Shown here piece after piece: positions 1 to 9,173 of a DNA stretch of 64,000 bases; positions within the stretch are counted from its first letter, which is position 1, and each line of letters begins with the position of its first letter. Below the pieces are notes generated by a model that was given only the letters and a program-made list of their open reading frames with translations, did not search any database and had not been told where the DNA came from. A program made the position numbers and the translations under genes. Origin of the DNA: Corynebacterium kroppenstedtii (lineage in GTDB: Bacteria > Actinomycetota > Actinomycetes > Mycobacteriales > Mycobacteriaceae); the NCBI RefSeq assembly GCF_003243515.1, contig NZ_QFRA01000001.1:1-64000 (forward strand), written 5' to 3'.

Positions 1-206
1 CCTTCACACTCCGGGCACCTACCCCGAATTTTTAGTCAATAAGGGCCCTGTGCGCTGCAACAACGGCGCAATTCGGCGACATAGCGTCCCCCTATGCAGA
101 ATTTTTCGTTCAGAACCGGTAGGGTATGGGCAGGAAGAAACTATGAACTCGTCATGGGCCGGCGCAGGATTACCGCACCGGCCCGCTAACCCAAGGGGGT
201 CAGACC

Positions 207-389
207 ATGGGTCGCGGCCGCGCCAAGGCAAAGCAAGCCAAGGTAGCACGTCAGTTGAAGTACAACTCACCTGAGATGGACCTCGAGCGCCTCCAGCGTG
301 AACTGACCGGACAACGGGAAGAAGAAGACTCCCACGACAAGTGGGATCGTTGGACAGAAGACGAGCCCGACGAAGACGACTGGCGCTAA
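207..389 (+). CDS. DUF3073 family small protein
   Basis: A 60-residue protein that begins MGRGRAKAKQAKVARQLKY and ends in a very acidic tail (DEPDEDDW). This basic head with an acidic tail is the signature of the actinobacterial DUF3073 family, whose function is not known. The ATG is preceded by AGGGGG about 8 bases upstream, which supports the start. It stands alone on the plus strand, converging on purM, and a hairpin lies between the two genes. In other actinobacteria the family is also found beside purM/purF, which fits this place. The call rests on the N-terminal motif and the context. Confidence 0.85.
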   Translation: MGRGRAKAKQAKVARQLKYNSPEMDLERLQRELTGQREEEDSHDKWDRWTEDEPDEDDWR

Positions 390-450
390 CTACCACTGGG
401 GGCGTCTTTCCTGGGCACATCCAGTACACCTCACCCCCGGCACAACCCAA

Positions 451-494
451 CGAAAACTCAGGCCAGCGCGGCATAGCTGAGCTGGCCATTTTCG
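451..494. terminator. bidirectional hairpin terminator between DUF3073 gene and purM
   Basis: GGCCAGC at 461-467 pairs with GCTGGCC at 481-487. On the right side the stem is followed by ATTTTCG, and on the left side it is preceded by CGAAAACTCA, so a T-rich tract follows the stem on either strand. It sits between two converging genes, as expected for a shared rho-independent terminator. Confidence 0.65.
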
Positions 495-537
495 TATGCC
501 CAGAGGGCCAGGCACGCTTCCTGCTATGTACCCGGGC

Positions 538-1647
538 TTACGCCTGCGGGTGATCCCCGACCAGAACCGCGCGGTTTTGCTCACCATCGCCAGCAATACG
601 CACCCGGCCTAAAGTCCAACAATCCACATGGCGGGCCGTCAACAGTGCCTGAGCGCGATCAGCCTCATCCGCACTGACCACGGTGACCATACCGACGCCC
701 ATGTTAAACGTCTTCTCCATTTCCGCGTCAGACACAGAGCCCAGCTCCGCGATCAACCGGAAAATGGGATTCGGCGTCCAGGACGCACGATCCATCTCCG
801 CGACGAGTCCATCGGGGATCACGCGCTCCATATTCCCCACGAGTCCGCCACCGGTCACATGGCAAAACGTGTGAGTCTCGCATTCCTGAATAAGCTCCAC
901 GCAATCCAACGCATAAATCCGCGTCGGCTCAAGAAGCTCCTCACCCAAGGGTCGGTCAAGCTCTTCCACAACTCCATCCAGCGGAAGGCCGGCATCCTCT
1001 AGCAACACCTTTCTGGCCAGGGAATATCCATTGGAGTGAAGCCCTGACGATGCCATACCAATAATGACATCACCATCACGAACCTTATTGGGCCCCAACA
1101 CATCCGCAGCCTCTACGACGCCCACACCGGTCGCAGAAATGTCATACTCACCAGGCTCCATCACACCGGGATGCTCGGCAGTCTCGCCACCAAGCAACGC
1201 GCACCCCGCCATCTGGCAACCTTGAGCAATACCGCCGACAATCTGCGCCACGTGCTCCGGAATCACCTTCCCGATAGCGATATAGTCCTGCAAAAACAGG
1301 GGTTCCGCACCACACACCACAAGATCATCGACGACCATCGCCACGAGATCCTGACCAATCGTGTCGTGCTTATCCATCGCCTGAGCCACAGCGAGCTTCG
1401 TGCCCACGCCATCCGATGAGGCAGCCAGCAGCGGCTCGTTGTACTTCTCCAACGCGAAAAGCCCGGCAAAGCCACCGAGGCCACCACGAACCTCTGGCCT
1501 TGTCGCTTTCTTAGCTAGTGGCGCGAAGAGCTCTACAGCCCTGTCCCCTGCCTCAATATCCACACCGGCCTGGGCATACGACGTCCCCTCGCGAGTCGCC
1601 GATGCGTCGTCGCCATTACCTATGCTGTCTATCTCACGAGCATTCAT
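538..1647 (-). CDS. purM: phosphoribosylformylglycinamidine cyclo-ligase (AIR synthetase)
   Basis: Converts formylglycinamidine ribotide to aminoimidazole ribotide with ATP, step 5 of de novo purine synthesis, in the cytoplasm. The 369-residue protein is full length for the family. It shows SYAQAGVDIEAGD near the N terminus, the glycine-rich SSDGVGTKL segment, the LGGETAEHPGVM motif, ASSGLHSNGYSL, and HVTGGGLVGN, all conserved in PurM. The ATG at 1647 fits the family start after a short polar extension. It lies 150 bases downstream of purF on the same strand and is probably co-transcribed with it. Confidence 0.97.
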   Translation of the reverse strand: MNAREIDSIGNGDDASATREGTSYAQAGVDIEAGDRAVELFAPLAKKATRPEVRGGLGGFAGLFALEKYNEPLLAASSDGVGTKLAVAQAMDKHDTIGQDLVAMVVDDLVVCGAEPLFLQDYIAIGKVIPEHVAQIVGGIAQGCQMAGCALLGGETAEHPGVMEPGEYDISATGVGVVEAADVLGPNKVRDGDVIIGMASSGLHSNGYSLARKVLLEDAGLPLDGVVEELDRPLGEELLEPTRIYALDCVELIQECETHTFCHVTGGGLVGNMERVIPDGLVAEMDRASWTPNPIFRLIAELGSVSDAEMEKTFNMGVGMVTVVSADEADRAQALLTARHVDCWTLGRVRIAGDGEQNRAVLVGDHPQA

Positions 1648-1797
1648 ATTGTGTATATCTCTTTCTCGCTAAATAAATGTCGGTCTCACTAAAACTAATA
1701 TAATTATGGGCAATTAATCTCGACCACCGTGAGTACACAGCGATCGACATAAAACTAAGCGTGCTGCAGAAGCACACGTAGTGTTTCGGTTCCCTAA

Positions 1798-3426
1798 TCA
1801 GCGCCCACCCGGCGCGGTGTGTTCTTGCAGGTCACGCACAGCACCGGCCTTGCGGCCAATATCGGGCAACCCGAGTGGGTAATGGCCATCGAAACAGGCA
1901 CAACACAGCTCCGACCTCTGCTGACCCGACGCAGCAACCATTCCTTCCACTGACACATATGCCAAGGAATCCGCGCCGATCGAGGCACGTATTCCCTCCA
2001 CGACGTCGCCTGGATCAAACTCGTTAGCCACCAGTTCGTCGGGGGATGCGAAGTCGATCCCATAAAAACACGGCCACTTCACCGGCGGGGACGCAATGCG
2101 GACGTGAATCTCGGCTGCTCCAGCGTCGCGAAGCATCTTCACCAAAGCGCGCTGGGTGTTGCCTCGAACGATGGAATCGTCGACAACAATGAGCCGTTTT
2201 CCGCGGATAACTTCGCGTAACGGGTTGAGTTTCAGGCGAATTCCCAGCTGACGGATAGTCTGCGAGGGTTCAATGAACGTGCGACCAACGTAGGCATTCT
2301 TCGTCAACCCCTCGCCGAAGGGAATGCCCGATCCTTGCGCATAGCCAACGGCCGCCGGCGTCCCCGATGAAGGCACGGGGATCACCAAATCACCCTCCAC
2401 CGGGGCTTCCTCGGCGAGACGACGGCCAATTTCCACGCGCGTCGCATTGACCGCACGGCCACGGATCGTCGAATCCGGGCGGGCCAAATACACGTACTCG
2501 AACACGCACCCGCGATGCTGCGCACGGGCGAAATGGTGCGAGTGCACGCCGTCGTCGTCGATAATAAGGAATTCTCCAGGTTCGACCTCGCGAATGAAGC
2601 GGGCGCCGACAATATCCAGAGCACAGGTTTCCGACGCGACAACCCAACCTCGTTCCAGGCGACCCAGGCAGAGGGGGCGGACACCGTGGGGGTCGCGAGC
2701 GGCGTAGAGCTTTTCGCCATCGGTGAAGGTCAGGCAAAAGGCGCCGCGCAGGCGTGGGAGGAGTTCCTGGGCCGACTGGACCAGCGAGGTGTCCTCGTCG
2801 TGGTAGTACGCGAGCAACGCGCACATAACGTCGGAGTCGGTGGGGTCTGATGCGGGATCAATCAGGCCATATGCTGCCGCTTCCCGACGCAGCTCGCCCT
2901 GATTGATGAGGTTTCCGTTATGCCCGAGGGCGACGTCGCCACCGCTGCGAGCCGTGCGGAACATAGGCTGGGCGTGCTCCCACCGAACACCACCAGCCGT
3001 GGAATACCGCGTGTGACCAATGGCCACATGCCCCCTGAGGGCCGATAAGGTGGGCTCGTCGAAAACTTGCGACACTAAGCCGAGGTCCTTGAAAACTAGG
3101 ATCTGCTGCCCGTCCCCGACACCGATCCCTGCGGCTTCTTGCCCCCGGTGCTGTAGAGCGTACAGACCGTAGTAGGTTAGCTTCGCGGTCTCTTCCCCCG
3201 GCGCGTACACCCCGAAAACGCCACACTCTTCGTGCGGCTCGGTTTCACCGCGATCGTCGAGGTTGATTGGTGCGAATCCTCCACTAGGTACACCGGAATC
3301 GGCCTCCCAGGGCCCGGTCGTGAATGGCTCGCTCGAGGTGGGGGCATTGGCCTCTACACACCACGGATCAACACAATCAGTGCGCGACACGTCCCCCACT
3401 GTAATAACAATTGCTGGTTTTCCCAA
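1798..3426 (-). CDS. purF: amidophosphoribosyltransferase
   Basis: Catalyses the first committed step of purine synthesis: PRPP plus glutamine to phosphoribosylamine. The mature class II amidotransferase nucleophile is the Cys of EECGVFGVYAPG (Cys68 in this frame). Further family motifs are YYGLYALQHRGQEAAGI, IGHTRYSTAG, GHNGNL and the PRPP-binding loop LIVVDDSIVRGNT. The C terminus has the cysteine-bearing segment SELCCACFDG. The open frame starts with TTG at 3426; a GTG at 3390 is an alternative, so the first 60 or so residues are uncertain. Corynebacterial PurF proteins do carry a short leader before the catalytic Cys. It is followed by purM on the same strand. Confidence 0.97.
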   Translation of the reverse strand: MGKPAIVITVGDVSRTDCVDPWCVEANAPTSSEPFTTGPWEADSGVPSGGFAPINLDDRGETEPHEECGVFGVYAPGEETAKLTYYGLYALQHRGQEAAGIGVGDGQQILVFKDLGLVSQVFDEPTLSALRGHVAIGHTRYSTAGGVRWEHAQPMFRTARSGGDVALGHNGNLINQGELRREAAAYGLIDPASDPTDSDVMCALLAYYHDEDTSLVQSAQELLPRLRGAFCLTFTDGEKLYAARDPHGVRPLCLGRLERGWVVASETCALDIVGARFIREVEPGEFLIIDDDGVHSHHFARAQHRGCVFEYVYLARPDSTIRGRAVNATRVEIGRRLAEEAPVEGDLVIPVPSSGTPAAVGYAQGSGIPFGEGLTKNAYVGRTFIEPSQTIRQLGIRLKLNPLREVIRGKRLIVVDDSIVRGNTQRALVKMLRDAGAAEIHVRIASPPVKWPCFYGIDFASPDELVANEFDPGDVVEGIRASIGADSLAYVSVEGMVAASGQQRSELCCACFDGHYPLGLPDIGRKAGAVRDLQEHTAPGGR

Positions 3427-3510
3427 CTAAATCTCCATGATGCGGAGGCCAGGAGGGTGCACGGGGTGACACCGCGGTGGGACGCGTCGGCAATCAGACT
3501 CAGGCGACCA

Positions 3511-3885
3511 CTACCGGACCTGAGGCAACCAGCGCGACACCTCCGCCGCGCGAGAACCCGAGAATTCCACCTCGGAGCTACAGTCCTCCCACTCCACGAT
3601 TCCCAGTGCGAGCCGAATCCACGTGAGACCATCGGTTTCCACCACATTCGGCGGCGTGCCCCTGGTGTGGCGTGGGCCTTCGATGCACTGTACGGCCGCA
3701 AACGGAGGAACACGGACTTCCACACTATGCCCGGGGGCGTCTGCCTCCAACGCCTTCAGACTCGTACGGACCGCGCGGGCAATCACACTCCGCGGGGGGC
3801 GTTCGACGTTCTGCGGGTCCACTGCCCAGGGCCTAACTTGTTCCAGGTTAGCCACCAACTGCTGCGCATCAATTCTCTTGGTCAC
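3511..3885 (-). CDS. sterol carrier family protein
   Basis: A 124-residue protein related to the small actinobacterial 'sterol carrier family' proteins (mycothiol-maleylpyruvate-isomerase-like fold, SCP-type). Visible features are the conserved start KRIDAQQLVANLEQVRPW, the central VEVRVPPFAAVQCIEGP stretch and the ending FSGSRAAEVSRWLP. No catalytic residues can be named and the biological role is unknown. It lies 84 bases upstream of purF in the same direction, a position this family often holds in Corynebacterium, and is divergent from the thioesterase gene at 3986. The function is inferred only at family level. Confidence 0.75.
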   Translation of the reverse strand: MTKRIDAQQLVANLEQVRPWAVDPQNVERPPRSVIARAVRTSLKALEADAPGHSVEVRVPPFAAVQCIEGPRHTRGTPPNVVETDGLTWIRLALGIVEWEDCSSEVEFSGSRAAEVSRWLPQVR

Positions 3886-3985
3886 GCACTAACTGTATCG
3901 CCAACCCTTACAATGCAAGAGTTACATAGTTCACTGCCCGCTGAGCGGGACCAACATAAGCACCGACGCATTAATAAAGGAAACC

Positions 3986-5047
3986 ATGACAACCAAGGAC
4001 ACAGGACATACCACCGCCGACAGCACAGAGTCTGTAGTGAGTGCCGAAAAGCCCCACGCGACCGGCCGACGCAACAACAGCGTCACACTCCGGTTCCTCG
4101 CAGCCCCCAATGACATCCTGCTCGCGGGGGCGATGGGCGTCCACGGCGGGCGCGTTCTCGAGTGGATCGACAAAGCTGCCTACGCGTGCGCCGTCGGCTG
4201 GTCTGGGGCCTACTGTGTCACGGCATACGTCGGGCATATTCACTTCACCCGCCCGATACCGTCCGGACACCTCGTCGAGGTGAAATCCACCATCGCGTAC
4301 ACGGGGCGATCGTCAATGCACATCGTTAACGAAGTCTTCTCCGCCGACCCGCGCGACGGGTCCTTCAGCCGCGCCTGCGACTGCCTAGTCATCTTCGTCG
4401 CTTTGGACGAACACGGAAAATCCATCCCCGTCCCCACTTGGACACCCACCACGGATGAAGAAATCCGAGTTCGGGATGCCGCCCTCTCCCGCGTCGACCT
4501 CCGCAAAGCCATCGAAGACGAGATGTTGAAACAGACGTACACGGAAAATTCGACGGCCCCTGAGCTGGTCACCCGATTTATGGCGAAACCCCAAGACGTC
4601 AACTGGGGCGGTAAGGTCCACGGTGGCACCGCGATGGCATGGATCGACGAAGCAGCCACCGCCTGCACGATGGAATTTGCTGGGCATCGCACCGTGGCGG
4701 TCTATGCGGGCGGGATTCGGTTCTATCGGCCGATCCAGATCGGGGATCTCATTGAAGCCGACGCCCGGATTATCCGCACTGACACGCGTTCCATGCAAAC
4801 TAGTGTTCACGTTTACGCCGGAGACCCGCGTGAAGGCCGCAGCGGGATGAAACTAGCGATACACGCCTCGGCCGCTTATATGGGGATCGACGAGGACGGT
4901 AACCCGCTGGCTGCGCGCCACTTCACTCCCGCGACGGAGGAAGATAAGCGCCTCGCCGAACATGCGGAAACGTTGCGTAATTTGCGCGCCGAGTATTCCC
5001 CCCACCCGCTTGTGCCGCAAAATCCGATCCCGAGGCGGATTCACTAA
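3986..5047 (+). CDS. acyl-CoA thioesterase with two hotdog domains
   Basis: Probably hydrolyses acyl-CoA to free acid and CoA. The 353-residue protein contains two tandem hotdog (4HBT, acyl-CoA hydrolase) units: the first around residues 25-160 (GAMGVHGGRVLEWIDKAA, HFTRPIPSGHLVEV), the second around 190-330 (GGKVHGGTAMAWIDEAA, RFYRPIQIGDLIEA). Each carries the conserved HGG...WID active-site helix. The ATG at 3986 follows AAAGGA at good spacing. It is transcribed away from the purF cluster. The acyl chain preference cannot be read from the sequence. Confidence 0.9.
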   Translation: MTTKDTGHTTADSTESVVSAEKPHATGRRNNSVTLRFLAAPNDILLAGAMGVHGGRVLEWIDKAAYACAVGWSGAYCVTAYVGHIHFTRPIPSGHLVEVKSTIAYTGRSSMHIVNEVFSADPRDGSFSRACDCLVIFVALDEHGKSIPVPTWTPTTDEEIRVRDAALSRVDLRKAIEDEMLKQTYTENSTAPELVTRFMAKPQDVNWGGKVHGGTAMAWIDEAATACTMEFAGHRTVAVYAGGIRFYRPIQIGDLIEADARIIRTDTRSMQTSVHVYAGDPREGRSGMKLAIHASAAYMGIDEDGNPLAARHFTPATEEDKRLAEHAETLRNLRAEYSPHPLVPQNPIPRRIH

Positions 5048-5194
5048 CACGCGGGGAGAAGGAAGCTGGGGTGTGGCGTCGTCGATTCACGGGAATCTGG
5101 GCGAGGTCCCGCGGCCCCGGGGTCGATCACAAAGTGCAGCCCCGAGTGTGCTGCCTCGAGAGCCTGCAATCGCTGGGCTTTATGAGTTCTTCTC

Positions 5195-7409
5195 TTAGGT
5201 GAGGTCATAAACGGTCACATCGTCGATGGAAGTAGCGGTGAAATGCTCCTTCACCCATGACGTGATCTCATTGTTCCTACCCGGGCCGCCGCCCTGACCA
5301 GAATCAGCAATGAAGAAGTGAATCTTTTTCTGTGATACCAACTTCTTGAATTGGTCCAACGTAGGAGCATCATCGCGGCCGCTGAAGCCGACGATCCACC
5401 TGATCCATTCGACGAGGCGCCCGGCATACCATCACTTGAGTTATCTGACGTCGTACCAGCGTCAGCGGTCCCGCCAGGCGTACTTTGACCAGCACCATCA
5501 CTCGGCGGGGTGCCGCCCGGTCCGCCGCCCTGGTCGTTACTGGGCACCTGGCCAGGCGAGGAGGTGCCATCTTGGCCGTCGGCACCGCTTTGGCCTAGTG
5601 ATCCGGGGCCACCTTGTCTACCAGGGTCTCCCATACCGGAATCAGTCTTTGGACCAGCCGCTACGACCGAACCTGCATTGGCGTGAGCGATGGTGTACGC
5701 ACTGTACGCACTCGGGCCCGCGAGCATCGCTGCTGCGACAACACCGACGACGCCCACCCGAAGAGACAGAACCCGTCCGGAAAGCTTAGACGACGCAGAT
5801 CCATCAAGGTACCGACGAGCCCCTACCGCGGACACCCACGGCAAAGCTAACCATCCCGCTGCACCGATGACGGTGGCGACGAGAATAGCCCACGGTAGCC
5901 ACGTCGGGAATGAATCGGACGCACGACGAAGGACGCCGAATCCCGTTACACCGGACGCGAGAATAGCGACGGTGCTTACCGGCACGAACCCAGAGGCGGT
6001 CGCGGTGCTGCCATGAGTCGGCCGCACTCATGCCGACCAGTCCAGCCATCGGAGGAACCATAGTCACGGTGTAGTACTGGTGCATCGTGCCCTCCATGAA
6101 GCTGAATGTTCCGGCGCACATGAGCAGCCAGACGCCTAGCCCAATGTATAAGCCCCGCTTCGTGTTTTTCAGAGGAGCTCACCCACACAGCACTATCCCC
6201 ATCACGAGGGCGATCAGCGCTGCAATGAATAGCCACGTAGCTTGGCCGCCTAACTGCTGGTTAAACAGCCGGAGAATGCTCGGTTCACCAGAAAACGTCG
6301 CGCCACCATGACCGCCGCCTCCGGGGGATCCGCCTTGCGGCATGGTATCCCCTGCCCAGAGCTTCCAGTCTGAGCCATACCGTCGTTGACAGCAGAAGCA
6401 GCGCCCTGAGCGGCGTCGGAAACCGAACTACCCCCTTGACCTGCGCCATCACCGGGAACGCCACCTGCGCCATCGCCGGGGGCACTACCGTTACCACTGA
6501 GCCGGCTGAATCCGTTATCCCCGAGGGTCAAGTCCCAAATGAAGTTATTAGTAGAACCACCGATATAGGGCCTCGACGACGATGGCCACAAAGCGACGGC
6601 CACTATGTACCAGCCAGCAGAGACGACCATAGCGACCACGGTGGCAAGGCTTTGACCCAGCTTAACCTTCCAAGAACGCGGGGACACTACCGCTAAGAGG
6701 ACGAGGAGGGCGGGAATGATCAGCAATACTTCGCCCTGTTTAGCAAAGAAGCCAAGGCCAACGAACACACCGGGAACACCGCCCAGCGCCATTTACCGGT
6801 TTTTACGCAACGCATGGCTGCCCAAACAGAGCATGTCATCAGGAGGACGAGCATCGCGTCGGGGTTATTGAAGCGGAACATCAGCACCGCGACTGGGGTG
6901 AGGGCCAGCACAATTCCCGACGCAAAGGCCGCTGTCGACCCAGCATAGCGCCGGACCGTGGCCCACAGGACGGCAACGGATGCCACACCGAGAAGGGCAT
7001 ATGGCAACAGGACGGAACACGAATTAAGACCAAAAATCTTGATAGCTAAAGCCGAAGGCCACAATGATAGTGGAGTTTTGTCCACGGTAATGGTGTTGCC
7101 CCAGTCTGACGAGCCGAAAAGAAATGCGGTCCAATTTTTCGACCCGGCTTGGCTAGCAGCGGCATAAAAATCATTGCCATAGTTGTTGTTATCCAGTTTC
7201 CACATGAAAAGGAATGCTGAGCCTAGTAATAAGGCTATGAATCCAGCTAATTCTTTTCCACGAGGGAAGCCCTGAACTTGGGCACGAATCCCGGACTTTG
7301 TGGTGTTTTCCTTGGGGTTCGACCCCTGTGGGACGCTGGTGTGATGCTGCCCGTGATGTTTGGTCTCACTATGACTGCCACCAGCTCCTTTCAGCATGCT
7401 CATTGTCAT
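5195..7409 (-). pseudogene. decayed GT39-type (ArnT-like) membrane glycosyltransferase
   Basis: Pieces of one large polytopic glycosyltransferase of the family 39/ArnT-like type can be read in order in changing frames. The N-terminal part (7409 to about 6790) has NDFYAAASQAGSKNW and DWGNTITVDKTPLSLWP, typical of actinobacterial members. Next come AKQGEVLLIIPALLVLL (to about 6340), FSGEPSILRLFNQQLGGQ (about 6300), GTMHQYYTVTMVPPMAGLVG (about 6060), FPTWLPWAILVATVIGAAGW (about 5900), and the family's C terminus FIADSGQGGG...FTATSIDDVTVYDLT ending at the TAA at 5195. Joining them needs frameshifts near 6790, 6340, 6030 and 5370, and passes an in-frame TGA at 6179-6181. In intact relatives the enzyme transfers a sugar from a polyprenyl-phosphate donor to the cell envelope. 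With at least five lesions it is a pseudogene unless the assembly is poor here. Confidence 0.85.
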
Positions 7410-7639
7410 TTCTTTCCCCTCATTCTCGCCCGATCATTTCCACACAATCCGCACACTCCATTGGTTTTCATGCAATGCTCCTTATTCTTTAATCTTTCCG
7501 GCAATAACACGGCCTTTTCGTGACTCGAACGACTGCCTAGCGATCCGGTTGGACATCCCTCGGAATCCATATGCCGTTGTCATATTCACCTGCTCAACAC
7601 GTTTTTTACCTTCCACTACCCGTGCGACGTCGACGCCGG

Positions 7640-9030
7640 AATGAATAAAAGTACACACGTAGAGCAAAAACGGATGATCGTGTCGACGACGTTGGCCACT
7701 GTCAATACGATCAATTCTGTCGTTGCTAAAGCATGGGATTTACCCACGACAACCCCACGAGGGATAACGACGTGACCAACCAACACACGAGGAAAATAAA
7801 CAAACCGCTCAGCTGATCTTTGGCCGCATTTTTACGACCGGATATGCCAAAGGTGAACGCCCTATTAGCCGCGGTATTTAAAACTGCCGTGATCAGAAGG
7901 CAAAGAAAGTTGTTAACGTGTGCTGGAAAAAACGCCGAGAAAGCCAAATAGAGGACGGCATACGCTACCGTCGAGGCGATTCCGACAACACCGAATCGCC
8001 AGACATGCCTAAAAAACTCTGCTGGGGCTCCGGCCTGCCCCTCACCCCCTCTAACACCGGGAGTTCAGATGTCCTCGACGATCGACGGAATGAATCGAGA
8101 TTAATCCGATGAGACGCAATGTTTCGTCTCACTCTCCACATTCCACGCAAATCCTGCAAAGCTGTTTCGACGACATTCACGCGCGAATCAGGATCGTCGG
8201 TCCAATCGACGGGGACCTCATGAATCCGGTACCCGGCTTTTCCGCGAGGAGCAGCACTTCGGTATCAAAGAACCAATTGGGATCTTCAACATGAGGCAAA
8301 ATGGCGCGAGCAACGTCGGTACGCATTGCTTTAAAACCACATTGAGCGTCGGAAAAGTGTGCTGACATCATGAGGCGAAGCATGTGGTTGTATGTCCGCG
8401 AAATAAATTCACGCTTTGAACCACGAACTACATTGGCTGAGCGAGCTAACCGTGAGCCAATAGCGATATCGGAATGGTCAGAAACCAAGGGCGCTAATAA
8501 CGGAAGCAAAGCATGCAGATCGGTTGAGAGATCTACATCCATATACGCCACAACATCGCATTGCGACTCCAGCCACACCTTCTTGAGCATCCGCCCACGG
8601 CCTTTTTGGCCCAAATGAACCCGACGAACCGACGGCAGCTGGCGCTCCAACTCACCGGCGACGATCCATGTGTTATCAATCGACGCATTATCAGCAATCG
8701 TGACCATCGTCGTGAATGGCACTAGGCTCGGCGGACTCTCCACCAAATGCGGGATGGACGTGGGCAAGGACGTGGCCTCTTATACACGGGAATGACGATT
8801 TCCACGGTGGCCTGGCGCGGATCTGTGGGATGGTAGGACTCAGCGTTCCCCTGAGCTGAGTCACCCGGCGCGGCCGATGTGTTCTCCTGTGCGACGGGTG
8901 AATTCTCCGAGTCGGCACGAGAATTCAACGTGGATACAGCGGAGCGGGTGTCACCAACGGAGACTCCCCCAGCGACGGCACTGAGATCAGATGGCTGTGC
9001 CGTGGTGCGAAGGAGCCGGTCTCGATGGTC
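7640..9030 (-). pseudogene. decayed bifunctional GT2 glycosyltransferase / GtrA-like protein
   Basis: Fragments of the usual partner of the GT39 gene are visible in order on the minus strand. The start of the GT2 domain (VEIVIPVY, near 8800) is followed after a shift by TTMVTIADNASIDNTW, YMDVDLSTDLHALLPL, SDIAIGSRLARSANVVRG and SDAQCGFKAMRTDVARAILP (8700-8290). After further shifts come VNVVETALQDLRGMWRV (about 8170) and the GtrA-like membrane part with NFLCLLITAVLNTAANRAFTF and GLFIFLVCWLVTSLSLVGLSW (about 7900-7740). The last piece (TTELIVLTVANVV) is in yet another frame. At least four frameshifts and a loss of about 15-20 codons after VEIVIPVY can be inferred. Ends are approximate; the original start codon is not clear. 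The intact family makes polyprenyl-phosphate-linked sugar donors. Confidence 0.8.
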
Positions 9031-9173
9031 GGATTCTTGGACTTACTGGTATACAGCACATGAAATGTCATGGCCTATACTCAAGTATTCTCCGCTGGCA
9101 GGTTTGGAAAAATAACCTTTAGAAAATCTGTCACGGAAAACTTAGATATTCTTCCCAGAAAAAGTTGAATATC

